Source: Diogma glabrata
Taxonomy: Eukaryota > Arthropoda > Insecta > Diptera > Cylindrotomidae
Direction of reading: 5' to 3'
Length of the DNA: 64,000 nt
Assembly (NCBI GenBank): GCA_963693315.1
Contig: OY856186.1
Span: forward strand, 84,842,759-84,906,758
The position numbers were made by a program, and so were the translations under genes. Shown here one piece after another: positions 33,331 to 43,983 of this stretch (its first letter is position 1; each line of letters opens with the position of its first letter). The notes beneath the pieces were generated by a model. It saw only the letters and a program-made list of their open reading frames with translations. It did no database searches and was not told the DNA's origin.

Positions 33331-34250
33331 CTCCCATATCACCATTAATTTTCATTTTGTGTTGAATTTTACTTCATCGGTATTAAAAACTCATGCCTCT
33401 GTGTTATAATTATTTCGTTTTTATTGTAAAGTTTTTAATTAGTTCTTAAACCTATTTTTTTTCAAAGAATCCATCGTCTTGAAAAGGAAGCACAACCAGA
33501 AAAAAACACAACATAATCAATGTTTATCTAGATGACTTTCTCTTGAACTCAAAAAATTCAATCCACTTAGGAATACATTCGACTGTGTGAGATGCCACTA
33601 GGAGACTTGAGACTTATGTCAACGAACCGGTCACTTTATTCAAGAACATCAGTCCAGACTCAATGTTTGATATCTATGTAGCCAAGAACGATACTATTTA
33701 CGAAACTGCCCCAATAGTCATCGATATAATAGTAGAAAAACTCCGAGACATCATTTACATGAAAATGTAAATCAAATGACGAAGTTTGAACTAAACAGAC
33801 AAACCAATAGCAACAATTTGCAGGCTCCATACAACTCTCCAAGGAACCATCCCAAGACCATCCCATCTTAAACTCCAGACATACCCATACGAGAAATTAA
33901 TCGAGGCATAAACAATTTCAAAGAAGAAGATACAATTGAAATGACACATAGTTTATATCCCAGGAATCTTGGTGCATTATGTTTCCTCAAAACATCAAAA
34001 AACTAGGTCTCCTTCCCTTCATCCTACAATGGTGAACAGACTTCCTAAAACAAAAAAATACCACAACACTCAAAAGTTAAAAAGAAATTCAGAAACTGGG
34101 TCCACCTATAGAAATAGACCTTAAACTTCAATTACTCAAAAACTTAGGAACTCGTCCAATATCACAGATATTGAATATCATATACCAGCTAGATCAAAAA
34201 ACCTTTTGATAGATCAAAAAACCTTCTGCTTTTCTCTTGCAATTTAATTT
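33331..34250 (+). other. Coding-like stretch, unrecognised
   Basis: About 33510-33770 can be read as one frame with two or three stops (NINVYLDDFLLNSKN..., RRLETYVNEPVTLFKNISP, FDIYVAKNDTIYETAPIVID). A second stretch to about 34210 also looks like decayed coding sequence. I cannot place the family. It could be another retroelement's Gag or ORF1. Confidence 0.3.
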
Positions 34251-35559
34251 CAGAGTGAATATGAATTTTCAGAAATCTTTCGGATCTCCCTGTTCTCAAA
34301 TTAAACATTTTAAATTTTTCTTAAAAGAACAATTTTTTTCAAAATTATTAAGATTTTTTTTTTCCAATAACAATTTTTTTATTTAACCTGTAGTACTATT
34401 TTATGTCACGTATGAAGTCGATCGAAAATAGTTCAATTAAAACTTTGACGTTTTGGGTCTTCATGGAACATGAATTTCTCCTATAAAAACATATCATTCC
34501 ATGTTTATCGAGATTAATGCTGATGATACTATAATTGCTTTCGCTATAATAATTTTTTAACTTAATATATTTTTATTACAAAGCTTTAAACTATTTTATT
34601 TTTTTTTGTAAAAACAAACCAAAAACCATTATGTAAACATAAAACTGCAAGTGATAAAATTTTTACTATCCAACCTCATTCTATTCGTTTGATAACATCA
34701 CCAGATTTATTATTTATTAGCTAAATAACACTAAAATCTGACCTGATTTAACCCAATTAACCTCTAAAGCTTTTGCATGAAAGCTCAATTTTGGAAGCTT
34801 ACTTTATTTCTGCAAGGGTTAAGCGGTTAAAAATAAATAAAATCAATATTTACTTATTGTTTAAAAAAGTAATTGGAATTTGCTACACTTTTCTGTTCCT
34901 ATTTATTTACGGGAGCTTTAGTACCACTACCTACCTACTGCAAAAAATGTTATTTTATTATAAATTCAGAATTTCAGAAAAATATATCGATGCGATGTTT
35001 TTCTATGTAATTGGGTAGAAAAATTGTATTATATGTTTAACTTATACTTGATGTGAATGAAGTTGAAATACTTTATTTTTATTTTTACGTAATCGGTTTT
35101 GTACAAGATAATTATCTAATCAAACATAAAACAATCGATATATCATAATCTCCTTTCATAAGTGTGTTGCAATAAAAATCAACAAAACTTACTTTGAATT
35201 GAATTCATTCCAATAAATGGTCAATTTAATTTGTTAATTACAAAGTCAGTTTATTTACTTTCTAACATCAATACTGTGTGATTTTTGAGTAAATATTAAA
35301 ATTAAACGATTGAACACACAAATGAACACAAAATATGCTTATTCGCTTGTTTTACAGTTTGTTTTGGATCTGGAAAATTTGTGCATTTCAGGGGCGCACA
35401 CAAGAGGAGGGGGGCCCTAACCGATTATTTTTCAGTATGTTTTTTATTTAAAGCTAGGAATTGTTTAGTGCAACCATAATAAATTAAAGATTAACGTCTC
35501 TGAATATCAGACTCATTATTGATTTATTTCAATCAATGCGAAACTATTATCTGACGCAA
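34251..35559. other. AT-rich, no gene; short dispersed repeat at 34.28 kb
   Basis: 34260-34340 resembles 13635-13700 (TTTCGGA.C.CCCTGTTCTCAA.). Nothing else is recognised. Confidence 0.5.
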
Positions 35560-36110
35560 GGTCAATTTATTGCTATATATTTGCTAACACCTTTTTTGGA
35601 ACTGGCTGTACACTCCTTATTTTTTCAAAAAATCCCCTTCTTATATGACAAATAGGCAATTTTAGTAAGGATTGATGCTTATTTCGTAGCAAATGTTTTA
35701 AAAATAACTGAAGGAATACTATCTGGCCCAGATGCCTTATTACTATTAATATGTGAAAGCATTTTCCAAATTATATTTTTACGAAAAATGACCCGCCCCA
35801 TTTTGATAGAAACTACAGGAACTGGGTTAGGTTGCAAATTAAGTTCCACTAATGGCTTTTTAAAAATTGCATTGGGTGCTCAGCAAAATTAGTAGCTTTT
35901 TCCGTAATAAAAATATTTTCTCTGCATCTTTATTAGTTTTCTACATAATATATTTTTTTCTTTTCTGTTTTCATCAGTTTTGTTATACTTTCGAAAAGCA
36001 TTTTTTTATTACTTCTATATATATATTCGAAACCCATAGATCAGCCTTCGGAACGATCAATTGGAATAAACAATTGCCCATACCCATGGTGTATTATTTC
36101 TAAAAATTAG
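35560..36110 (-). pseudogene. Non-LTR retrotransposon RT fragment (jockey/CR1-like)
   Basis: The minus strand reads RVIFRKNIIWKMLSHINSNK and then ASGPDSIPSVI, followed after a shift by ILTKIAYLSYKKGIF. The K(A/S)SGPDGIP-type motif and the following helix are the N-terminal RT signature of jockey/CR1-type LINEs. The catalytic YxDD part is missing. The fragment is about 550 bp and badly decayed. Confidence 0.65.
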
Positions 36111-36167
36111 AAGCAGAAATGTTTGAATTAAAGATATCTCTAAGGCTTTAAATATTTTTGCATTCGT

Positions 36168-36365
36168 TAACCTTTAGTTTTCCCGTTATACTCTTTTGAA
36201 ATTCAGCAGTTTTTTCATTTTTACGTCTATTTATTTTTAGTAGTCACCGAATATTGGACTGTTTTCTGTTCTTATTTATGAACTTATACAACTAGTAAAA
36301 ATACTGAAGACCACCAGTCATTAGATTAGATCATTCTAAAGTAATTAGTAATTAATATTACAAAA
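36168..36365 (+). repeat. LTR-like segment, inverted copy A
   Basis: The span containing CACCGAATATTGGACTGTTT and TAGATCATTCTAAAGTAATT is the inverted counterpart of 39120-39312, with roughly 75-80% identity by eye. The two copies bracket the 36.4-39.1 kb interval. Confidence 0.65.
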
Positions 36366-36419
36366 GCACCGTTAGGGGGAAGTTATGGAAAATAAATGTT
36401 ACCAAATTTTTCGTGTGTA

Positions 36420-37190
36420 GAGGACACAGCCACATGAAAAGTTTGATATACAATACTGGAGAGGTTAAGATTTAAATTTCTCAGACATTCGAAGTTCATG
36501 TATCAATACTTAATCAATACAATACTTAATTTGGCCAACAGAGAAAGGGTTTACAAGTTGAAAAAGTTAAAAAATCGATTTAATGTTAAATTTATATCAT
36601 TAAAAATTTTAAATTTAAAAAGTTTGATATACCAACAGGAAGGAGAAAGTTTATCCTATGCACAAAGTGTAAATTTATGCAGTTTTAATTGTAAATATAT
36701 TAGAACTTTAAAACGTTTGATATACCATCGGAAAAGAAAAGGTTCAAAATTTTCGGAAAATCCGACTTCATGGATGACCAACACCTAGTTTGGCCACTAG
36801 AGGGTTTGTGCATAGGAAAAAATTAAAACTAAAAAATTTGCTTTTAAAATCTAATTTGCCTTACTTTTTTCTTATACAGAAGCCTTCTGTTGGCCTGACT
36901 ATGTGTTGGTCATACATGAAAACAAACTTTCTAGAAATTGAATATATTCCGATGGGGTATCAATATTTTTCAATTTAAAATTTTTAATTATAAATTAATT
37001 ATTTTAATAATATATTTAAAATGAAAAATTTTTTTTTTTCCCTTTTAAAACTTGTAAACCTTCTTTTGGCCCAACTATGTCTTGGACAGACATGAAAACA
37101 GATTTTCTGAAAAAGTCGAACCTTCATTCCGATGGAATATCAAATTTTTTAAATTTTAAATTCTTAATTATATAAATTTAAAATTAAAAA
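36420..37190. repeat. Degenerate repeat array with inverted motifs
   Basis: TTTGATATACCA.C.GGAA occurs at about 36622 and 36715. Its reverse complement (TTCCGATGG.GTATCAA) occurs at about 36948 and 37125. GGCCA(A)C.AGAG..GGGTTT appears at about 36532 and 36790, and its complement at about 36890 and 37060. So two units lie in one orientation and two in the other, resembling a worn fold-back. Confidence 0.5.
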
Positions 37191-37199
37191 CTGTTTTCT

Positions 37200-38810
37200 T
37201 CACTTTTTTGAGACTAATGGTTTGAGACTTCCCCTAGTAATACGGGCAAATAAATCTCGCTCCTGTTTGAGCCACTTCAAGAATGCATTCTCAGTTTTGA
37301 CCGTAAATGGTTGTTCTTCGATAAAGACTCTAATTTTTTTGATTCCCAGAATGACGGCCAAGCATTTCTTTTCACCCACACTGTAGTTTCGTTGCGCCGA
37401 GTTCAACTTTTTGGACATGAAGACTGCTGGATGTTCTGCACCATCAGTGTCCGTTTGTGTTAATACACATCCTATACCATCATTTCTAGCATCACATTGC
37501 ATATTGAATGACTTTGAAAAATCAGGGTTGGCTTGCAAGAGAGCTGTTCTTAACGCTTTCTTGATTGCCAAGATTGCTTCCTCAGTCCACTGAAATTTCT
37601 CATGTGACTTTATCAGTAATAGGAGTTGTGAGAGACGCAAACTCAGAAATGGACCTATAGCAGCCAAACATAAACATAAATCTTTGAAACTGGCACACTG
37701 ATGTTGGAATTGGGAGCTCTGCTTTGTCTTTATCTGTTTTGATACATTTCTGGCCTATCACATAGCCGAATTACTTAACTTAAGGTAGTAAAAACTTACT
37801 TTTACTTTTTCTATATTAATGGTTAGATTAGCTCGCTTCAGATGCTTAACAACCTCTGCTGGTATCTGAAGGTGCGAATCAAATGTAGATGAACTATACG
37901 TATGTCATCAGAATGAGTCATCAGCATGACTGCGAACAAAATGATATGTACGACGACCTAGAACAGTGAACGGAGTTTTCTCTCGTGAAGATAATTTCAG
38001 AAAAATTTGCCGGAACGCATCCTTCTAATCGAGACTTGAGATATATTTTGATTTGAGTAATCGACTCATAAATCCTTCAATTTTGCGTAAAGGGTAAAAT
38101 GGTAAGCTAAAGGTTTCGTGACAATGTTTACTTTCCTTGAGTCTATGCAGAAACGAATTTTACCTGGTTTGCACTTGGTGCTCTACCAGGAGCTTGAGGA
38201 AGCTTCAACTATCCCTAAAGGCAACATACAGTTCAATTCCTTACCCATTAACTTCTTAACAGCTGGAGATATGGAATAGTGTTGGTGTTTTATTGGACGC
38301 ACGCCACCGACATCGTTGACGTGTTTCAATAAATCAGTTTTCCTGATCCCAGCTTCGAGAAGGATGGCAGGAGTTGGAAAACATCTTCTAGCCTTAATTG
38401 TTCAGCTTTTGTCAAATTGGATAATTAAGGCTTATTAACTGATACCGTAAACCGTTGTAGTGAAGGTTGATGTAAATTAAAAAGTCTGAAAAAATCGATA
38501 CCCAAATATAAATTTTGTGCAATGTTTTTTGTAATTCCGTTGAAGGAAATGCTCGTGGAATCATAGCCATAGTTAATGTGACCTCTTCCATATGCAGTAC
38601 TGATGTGTGCGTTCGACAAAGTAAGAAGATCAAGTGATTTTAGGATTTCCTTAGCAAAGGTACTACCAATGACACTTATCGCAGTGCCGCTGTGCAGAAG
38701 ACCTATTCGATTAATACCAAAAATATCAACCTCAGCATAAGGACGTGGATCATTCTTGACTGATACTAGAATATAAAAATGAAGTTTTCGAAAACCGACG
38801 AATTCTTCTG
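37200..38810 (-). pseudogene. Ty3/gypsy protease-RT-RNase H remnant
   Basis: The RNase H part is a clean 155-codon frame (37200-37667) with FQWTEEAILAIKKAL, FNMQCDARNDGIGCVLTQ (catalytic D in the first strand) and NYSVGEKKCLAVILGIKKIR (catalytic E). Upstream on the minus strand, about 37700-38340, is RT with frameshifts, including SPAVKKLMGKELNCMLPLGI and KIRFCIDSRKVN. The YxDD box is not readable. About 38420-38760 is a retropepsin region, with the active site reading HSGTAIS where DSGT/DTGA is expected, then AQNLYLGIDFF. Integrase is absent. Confidence 0.8.
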
Positions 38811-38850
38811 TATTGGGAATTTTTCTGTATAACGAATTCTTCTGTATAAC

Positions 38851-39114
38851 CTATTCAGCGAACGAGTACGACGATGGACTTGTTGGAGTATGATTCAAGG
38901 TTTCCATATCTAAATGTTTTCTTTCTGCCAGGTATTCTTGAAGACGCTGGTGTGGTGGTTTGATTACATGTAGTTGTATTGCTCGAGGCTGCAAGACTGA
39001 ATTACGGTTCCATATTTGAGTCGGTTGAATTGACTCTTCTGTGTTGTAGTGTTCTTGATCCAGGGAATCCTCTGGTTTTCCTGTGGCGATTTTGTCCATG
39101 AAATTACATGACAT
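38851..39114 (-). pseudogene. Gag-end/linker frame of the gypsy remnant (unrecognised)
   Basis: An 87-codon frame upstream of the protease remnant, polar and Q/H-rich, with no zinc knuckle. Its position suggests the Gag-protease linker. Most of gag must be deleted because an LTR-like segment starts at about 39120. Function is not recognisable from sequence alone. Confidence 0.3.
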
Positions 39115-39119
39115 TTTCG

Positions 39120-39312
39120 CTAGTAAAATTAATTACTATTTACTGTAGAATGATCTAAATTCCAAGGTCTTTCAATATTAGTACTATTTGCATAATGTCA
39201 TAAATAAGAACAGAAAACAGACCAATTTTCGGTGACAAATACAAAAAAATAATCGCAAAAATGATAAGACTCGGTAATTTCAAATAAGAATAACGGGCCA
39301 ACTAAAGGTCAT
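39120..39312 (-). repeat. LTR-like segment, inverted copy B
   Basis: Reverse-complement match to 36168-36365. It sits where the 5' LTR of the minus-strand gypsy remnant would be, but normal LTR pairs are direct repeats. Copy A is therefore either an inverted piece or an LTR from a separate insertion. Confidence 0.6.
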
Positions 39313-40799
39313 TCAGCTGAACCAAAAATAAGGGTTCACTATTTTTCAATACAAAATATGAAAACAATTGAAAAAAACTAATTGGTGACTACAAGATTGG
39401 AAACTGCCAAAAATACGCTGAAATACAATAAAATAAACTACGCTCCATGCAGGCTTTTAACAAAGGATAAAGTCTAACGGGCATGAACCTTGAATATCAA
39501 TACCGGTTGTTTGAAGGTGTAAACGAATATTAATATCAAAATCTAAACTACAGAGATACATACGGTTTTCGCTAGCTTGGTCACGTTATCATGTAAAATA
39601 AAAACGCACGCATAGAAACTGGTAATTACTTTCACAAAATACCCAGATTTTCGTTGCACATCCATTAGTAAACAGCCGCTGCTTGCGACAACGGTGAAGG
39701 AGAAAAGTTTACATCCTGGACAGTAGATATCGGGGCTAGTCGAGTTTCTGAAGTCTAAGCGAAATCTTCATCTCACCAAAACAAGATTTTTTTTTCAATC
39801 AGCGCAGAAAAATCATGCAGAATAATCTCAAAAGAGATTGAAATATCTCAGATCAGTATTCCATGCGCTAATACCTTCGTTTGAAGTTATATTGAATTGG
39901 TGCACGGAGATTTGCTTCATATTTATTGCAACCAGTAGTTTACAGAATAGTTATTGTATACAATATTGAACATTGATCAAACATAATCCTTGATTCTGGA
40001 AATATGATGCCAAATACATACTTCGTCATGCAATCATCGATTTGATGTAAAATATTATAAACAGGTTCAACAAAAAATGTTGAAAAATGGAGCCCACTTT
40101 TGAAAATCTAAATCTTAACTTCCTATTAAATGAAAAATATTTACCAACCATCTGATTAAAGATAGAATTAAATATTTTTACGCATAACTTGAGGTTTCAC
40201 TATGTTTTTTGTAAAAATTAGAAAAATATGTTATAGTTCCAAACTTTGCTTTAAAATGTTAATAAAAATCTATAATTCACTCAATTCATCATTAAAATAC
40301 TTTACCATGTAGGGGTCAGCATTTTTTCGTTCCATAAGGGGTTCTTATACAACCCAACCTATAGGTATGAAGCAATTATAATTAAACTATGATAATAAGT
40401 ACCAGTCATCGTGGGAAAAATTTGATTAGATTTTATAGTATGTTTAGGGGATTTAGTTATATGATAACTGTTGAGTTTGTCACGGCGTTCGGCTATTAAT
40501 CGATTTTAAAGATACTTTGACACAAGATGTAAATTTGTAAATTGTAAGTCATAAGGGTCTCCAGTGAATTTTCTAAACTTGATAAAATTTGTTAGATAAG
40601 AATTGCGGGTTTTAAAAGTTCTGAATCCCAATTTTCTATTGAACGCTTCCAGTTAAAACTAAGATTTTACATTTATATTGCATTAATTCGAACCACAGCT
40701 TACAATTTTAAAGCTATTTTAATGAAAATTCAGTAAAAAGTTTTAATCAATACGATAAGAAACTGATTAGCATTTATAGTTGATTGGACAAAGTGACGA
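39313..40799. other. No recognisable gene
   Basis: AT-rich, with weak candidates only for the rest of the gypsy LTR at 39.3-39.8 kb. No coding signal. Confidence 0.5.
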
Positions 40800-42530
40800 A
40801 AAGAAAATGCAGGTGAAAAAGTCAAGATTCGAACTTGACCATTTTTGATTTTTCCTAAACTTAGCATATTAGTAGTATGGACAAAATAAAAAATACTATT
40901 CATTTTACAATTTTTTTAAAGTGCATGGTTTGAGCACAGGGGGCACCCCAACATGCACGAAAAATGAAAATTCTGCCAATCCGATGTAACTTTGTAATTA
41001 AATTGCTCAAGAATGGCTATATCGATTTCAACAAACTTTTTTTGTTTGATAGATGATTAATTAGTCGTTTGAAAAAATTTTTTTTCTTTTATAGCAGATG
41101 TAAGTTCTATTTTGAGAAAAAACGTGTTCTAGACCGAGTTGTGAAAACCTGACCATTTTTGATTTTCCTGAAACTTGGCACATAAGTAGTATGGATAAAA
41201 TAAAAAGTACAACTTATTTTACAATTTTTTGTAAATTGCATAGTTTGAGCATAGGGAGCATTGAGCATTCTGCCAATCCGATGTAACTTTGAAATTTAAT
41301 TGCTCAAGAACGGCTATACCGATTTCAGCAAACTTTTTTTAGTTTGATAGATGATTAGTTAGTCGTTTGAAAAAAAATTAATTAGTATTTTTTGTAATTA
41401 ATTTTTAAATAAAAATATTAAAAAAACGTATTTAAAGATGGCGCTAGGGTCGAAGATCAATTGGAACTTAATTAATTTTTTTTGAAAATAGTTCTATCCT
41501 TACTCTAAAATGTATCAAATTTACAAAGATAATATAATTTTTGTTCTTGAGATATTTAATTTTAAAGATTTTTTGTACGAATTCAAAAATTCTAATTTTT
41601 CATCATTTTTTCAAACAACTTCCATTAACAAAAATTGTTAAATTCAATTAAATTTTAACTTTTTTTTAAATATAGTTTTATCCTTACTAAAACATATCAA
41701 ATTTACAAGGAGGCGTTAATTCGTGTTCTTGAGATATTTAATTTTAAAGATTTTTAGTCGAACTAAAATTCGAATTTTTCATCATTTTTTCGAACTTCAG
41801 TGGTTAAAACTGTTTGTTGATAAAACTTGTTCGAAAAAATAATGAACAATTAGAATTTTAGTTGGACTAAAAATCTTTAAAATTAAATATCTCAAGAACA
41901 CGGATTAACGCCTTTTTGTAAATTTGATATATTTTAAAGTAAGAATAGAACTACATTTAAAAAAAAAGTTAAAATTTAATTGAATTTAAAATTTTTTGTT
42001 AATGGAAGTTGTTTGAAAAAATGAAGAAAAATTAGAATTTTAGTCGTACAAAAAATCTTTAAAATTAAATATTTCAAGAACAAAAATTATAGCCTCCTTG
42101 GAAATTTGAAATACTTAAGAGTAAAGATAGAACTTTTTTCAGAAAAAAAAAATAATTAAATTCCAATTGATCTTTGACCCTAGCGCCATCTTTAAAAACG
42201 ATTTTTTAATATTTTTATTTAAAAATAATTACAAAAAATATTAATTAATTTTTTTTCAAACAACTAACTAATCATCTATCAAACTAAAAAAAGTTTGATG
42301 AAATCGGTATAGCCGTTCTTGAGCAATTAAATTTCAAAATTACATCGGATTGGCAGAACTATGCACTTTACAAAATATTGTAAAATAAGTTGTACTTTTT
42401 ATTTTATCCATACTACTTATGTGCCATGTTTCAGAAAAATCAAAAATGGTCAGGTTTTCACAACTCGGTCTAGAACACGTTTTTCCTCAAAATAGAACTT
42501 ACATCTGCTATAATAGAAAAAAAAATTTTC
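40800..42530. mobile_element. Third fold-back element (palindrome 41.07-42.53 kb)
   Basis: 41071-41800 and 41815-42530 are inverted copies (for example TTATAGCAGATGTAAGTTCT at 41089 and its reverse complement at about 42495). Inside the arms a roughly 185 bp unit (TTCTTGAGATATTTAATTTT) occurs twice in tandem (41552, 41720) and is mirrored. An additional module at about 40835-41075 is a tandem copy of 41135-41390 (CATTTTTGATTTT.CCT.AAACTT) without a mirror partner. There is no protein. The architecture (tandem modules within palindromic arms) is the same as in the 10.1-12.1 kb element, but the sequences are not obviously related. Confidence 0.75.
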
Positions 42531-43136
42531 ATAATTTTTTGATTTTATCTAACCAATTACCACCCTGACCCCTGAACATGCTAAATGTTTTTAAGCTAAA
42601 GTGTAAATATATGCTAATCATTTGTTAAATTTGACGCAATCCGTTAGCTGTGTAACCCCTTTCCTTTTGGACAGAGATTTGTTAAGACATGCTAGGACAG
42701 AGATTTTTATCTCAAACCTAATCTTAGATGAAGCCGAATCAGCAAGATATATAAAAAATTTAACGAAATTATTTGTTTCTGGAAAATGATTTGGTCGCAA
42801 GCAAATTCTTTCAGCTCCAAAAAGTTAATGTTGATTACAAAATTTGGTGAAATCAATTAAAACAGAAACAAAAGTCGGATCGATAGGTGCTAAAGTGTAG
42901 ATATACATCATTTGTTTTACTTTCAATTTCTACCCCCCAAAAAGATAGTTAGGGTTATCAGATCCCAGTTGGACACTACAGCCTTCACTTATGTTCGTTC
43001 AAGAGAGGGTCAAACTAAACTTCCTTTTACATGTTTCATTCTTCTTCTGACATAATCATAACAATAATGCACTTCAGGATAATAAATTAAATCAAAACCC
43101 ACCAATCCTCCTTTTGGAACCACCAATATTTATTAT
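42531..43136. other. No recognisable gene
   Basis: Short partial repeat of GCTAAAGTGTA.ATATA..CATTTGTT at about 42595 and 42888. Otherwise featureless. Confidence 0.5.
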
Positions 43137-43647
43137 TGGTTGGTAATTTAAAAAAGTGGACTGTATTACTTAAATTTTTGATGGTGGTATGTTTTGGTGA
43201 TGGTTTGGTGGTTTTTCTCAAAATTATGGTTTTTTAAATAAAACTCAACCTGCTTCTTTAGATGGTAAAAATGGAATGGGATTTTTTATTTTCAAATATT
43301 TCTTTTTTTAATTTTTCTATTGTCTACATATAAAAATCTTAAAAATATATATTAATCTAAAATTGTTTTAAGAAACTGTGTAAAAAAATGAATATCAAAG
43401 GAAATAGGCAATAAAACTAACAATAAAGAACAAAACAAAAATAAAATTATTATTGGGAATTCCAAAATTATTCCTTAAAATATGGTTAATATTTACATAA
43501 ATTCAAATATTTAAAGGTGTTTTTTTTTTGTATTTTATTAGGATAATATAAACTTAAAACTATTTTTTTGTATGTACAAGGCTAAACTTAAAAGTAATTT
43601 GTTTTGGATACTGTAATTTTTAGTAACTTGATACCAAAGATTCACCA
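43137..43647 (-). repeat. 3' LTR of the BEL/Pao element (511 bp)
   Basis: Direct repeat of 49979-50493. Boundaries are TG at 43137 and CA at 43646-43647. Confidence 0.93.
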
Positions 43648-43661
43648 TGCCGGCCCCCTTG
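43648..43661 (-). promoter_or_regulatory. Polypurine tract of the BEL/Pao element
   Basis: The minus strand reads CAAGGGGGCCGGCA immediately before the 3' LTR start TGGTGAATC. It is the only G-rich purine run in this AT-rich stretch, which fits the plus-strand priming site, although CC interrupts it. Confidence 0.6.
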
Positions 43662-43983
43662 AAAGGTTTACTTTCAAAATAATAATTATTAAAATGAAAA
43701 AACAAAGCGGCTGGCAGGTATTTACTTAATTTAAAAATTATTTTGATTAAAATGAATGAAATTGTTAATCATAATGGTTGGATATATTTATTTATGTACA
43801 TATGTATATGATTTTTTATATTATAACAGGTTTTAACAAAATGGTAATTAAGACAACTTAAATTGTTTTTTAACTCAATGTTTGTTTAAATTTAATTCAA
43901 TTTAGTGTTTGTTTTAATAAGGATAATCAATAAAACTTATATAAAAAAAATTAAATCATTTATTATAAATACTATTTTTTATA

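Noticed and set aside
36498..36978. Plus-strand frames of 62-96 codons as a small gene
   Set aside because: They lie in a degenerate repeat array with Lys/Leu/Asn-rich composition typical of AT-rich noise.
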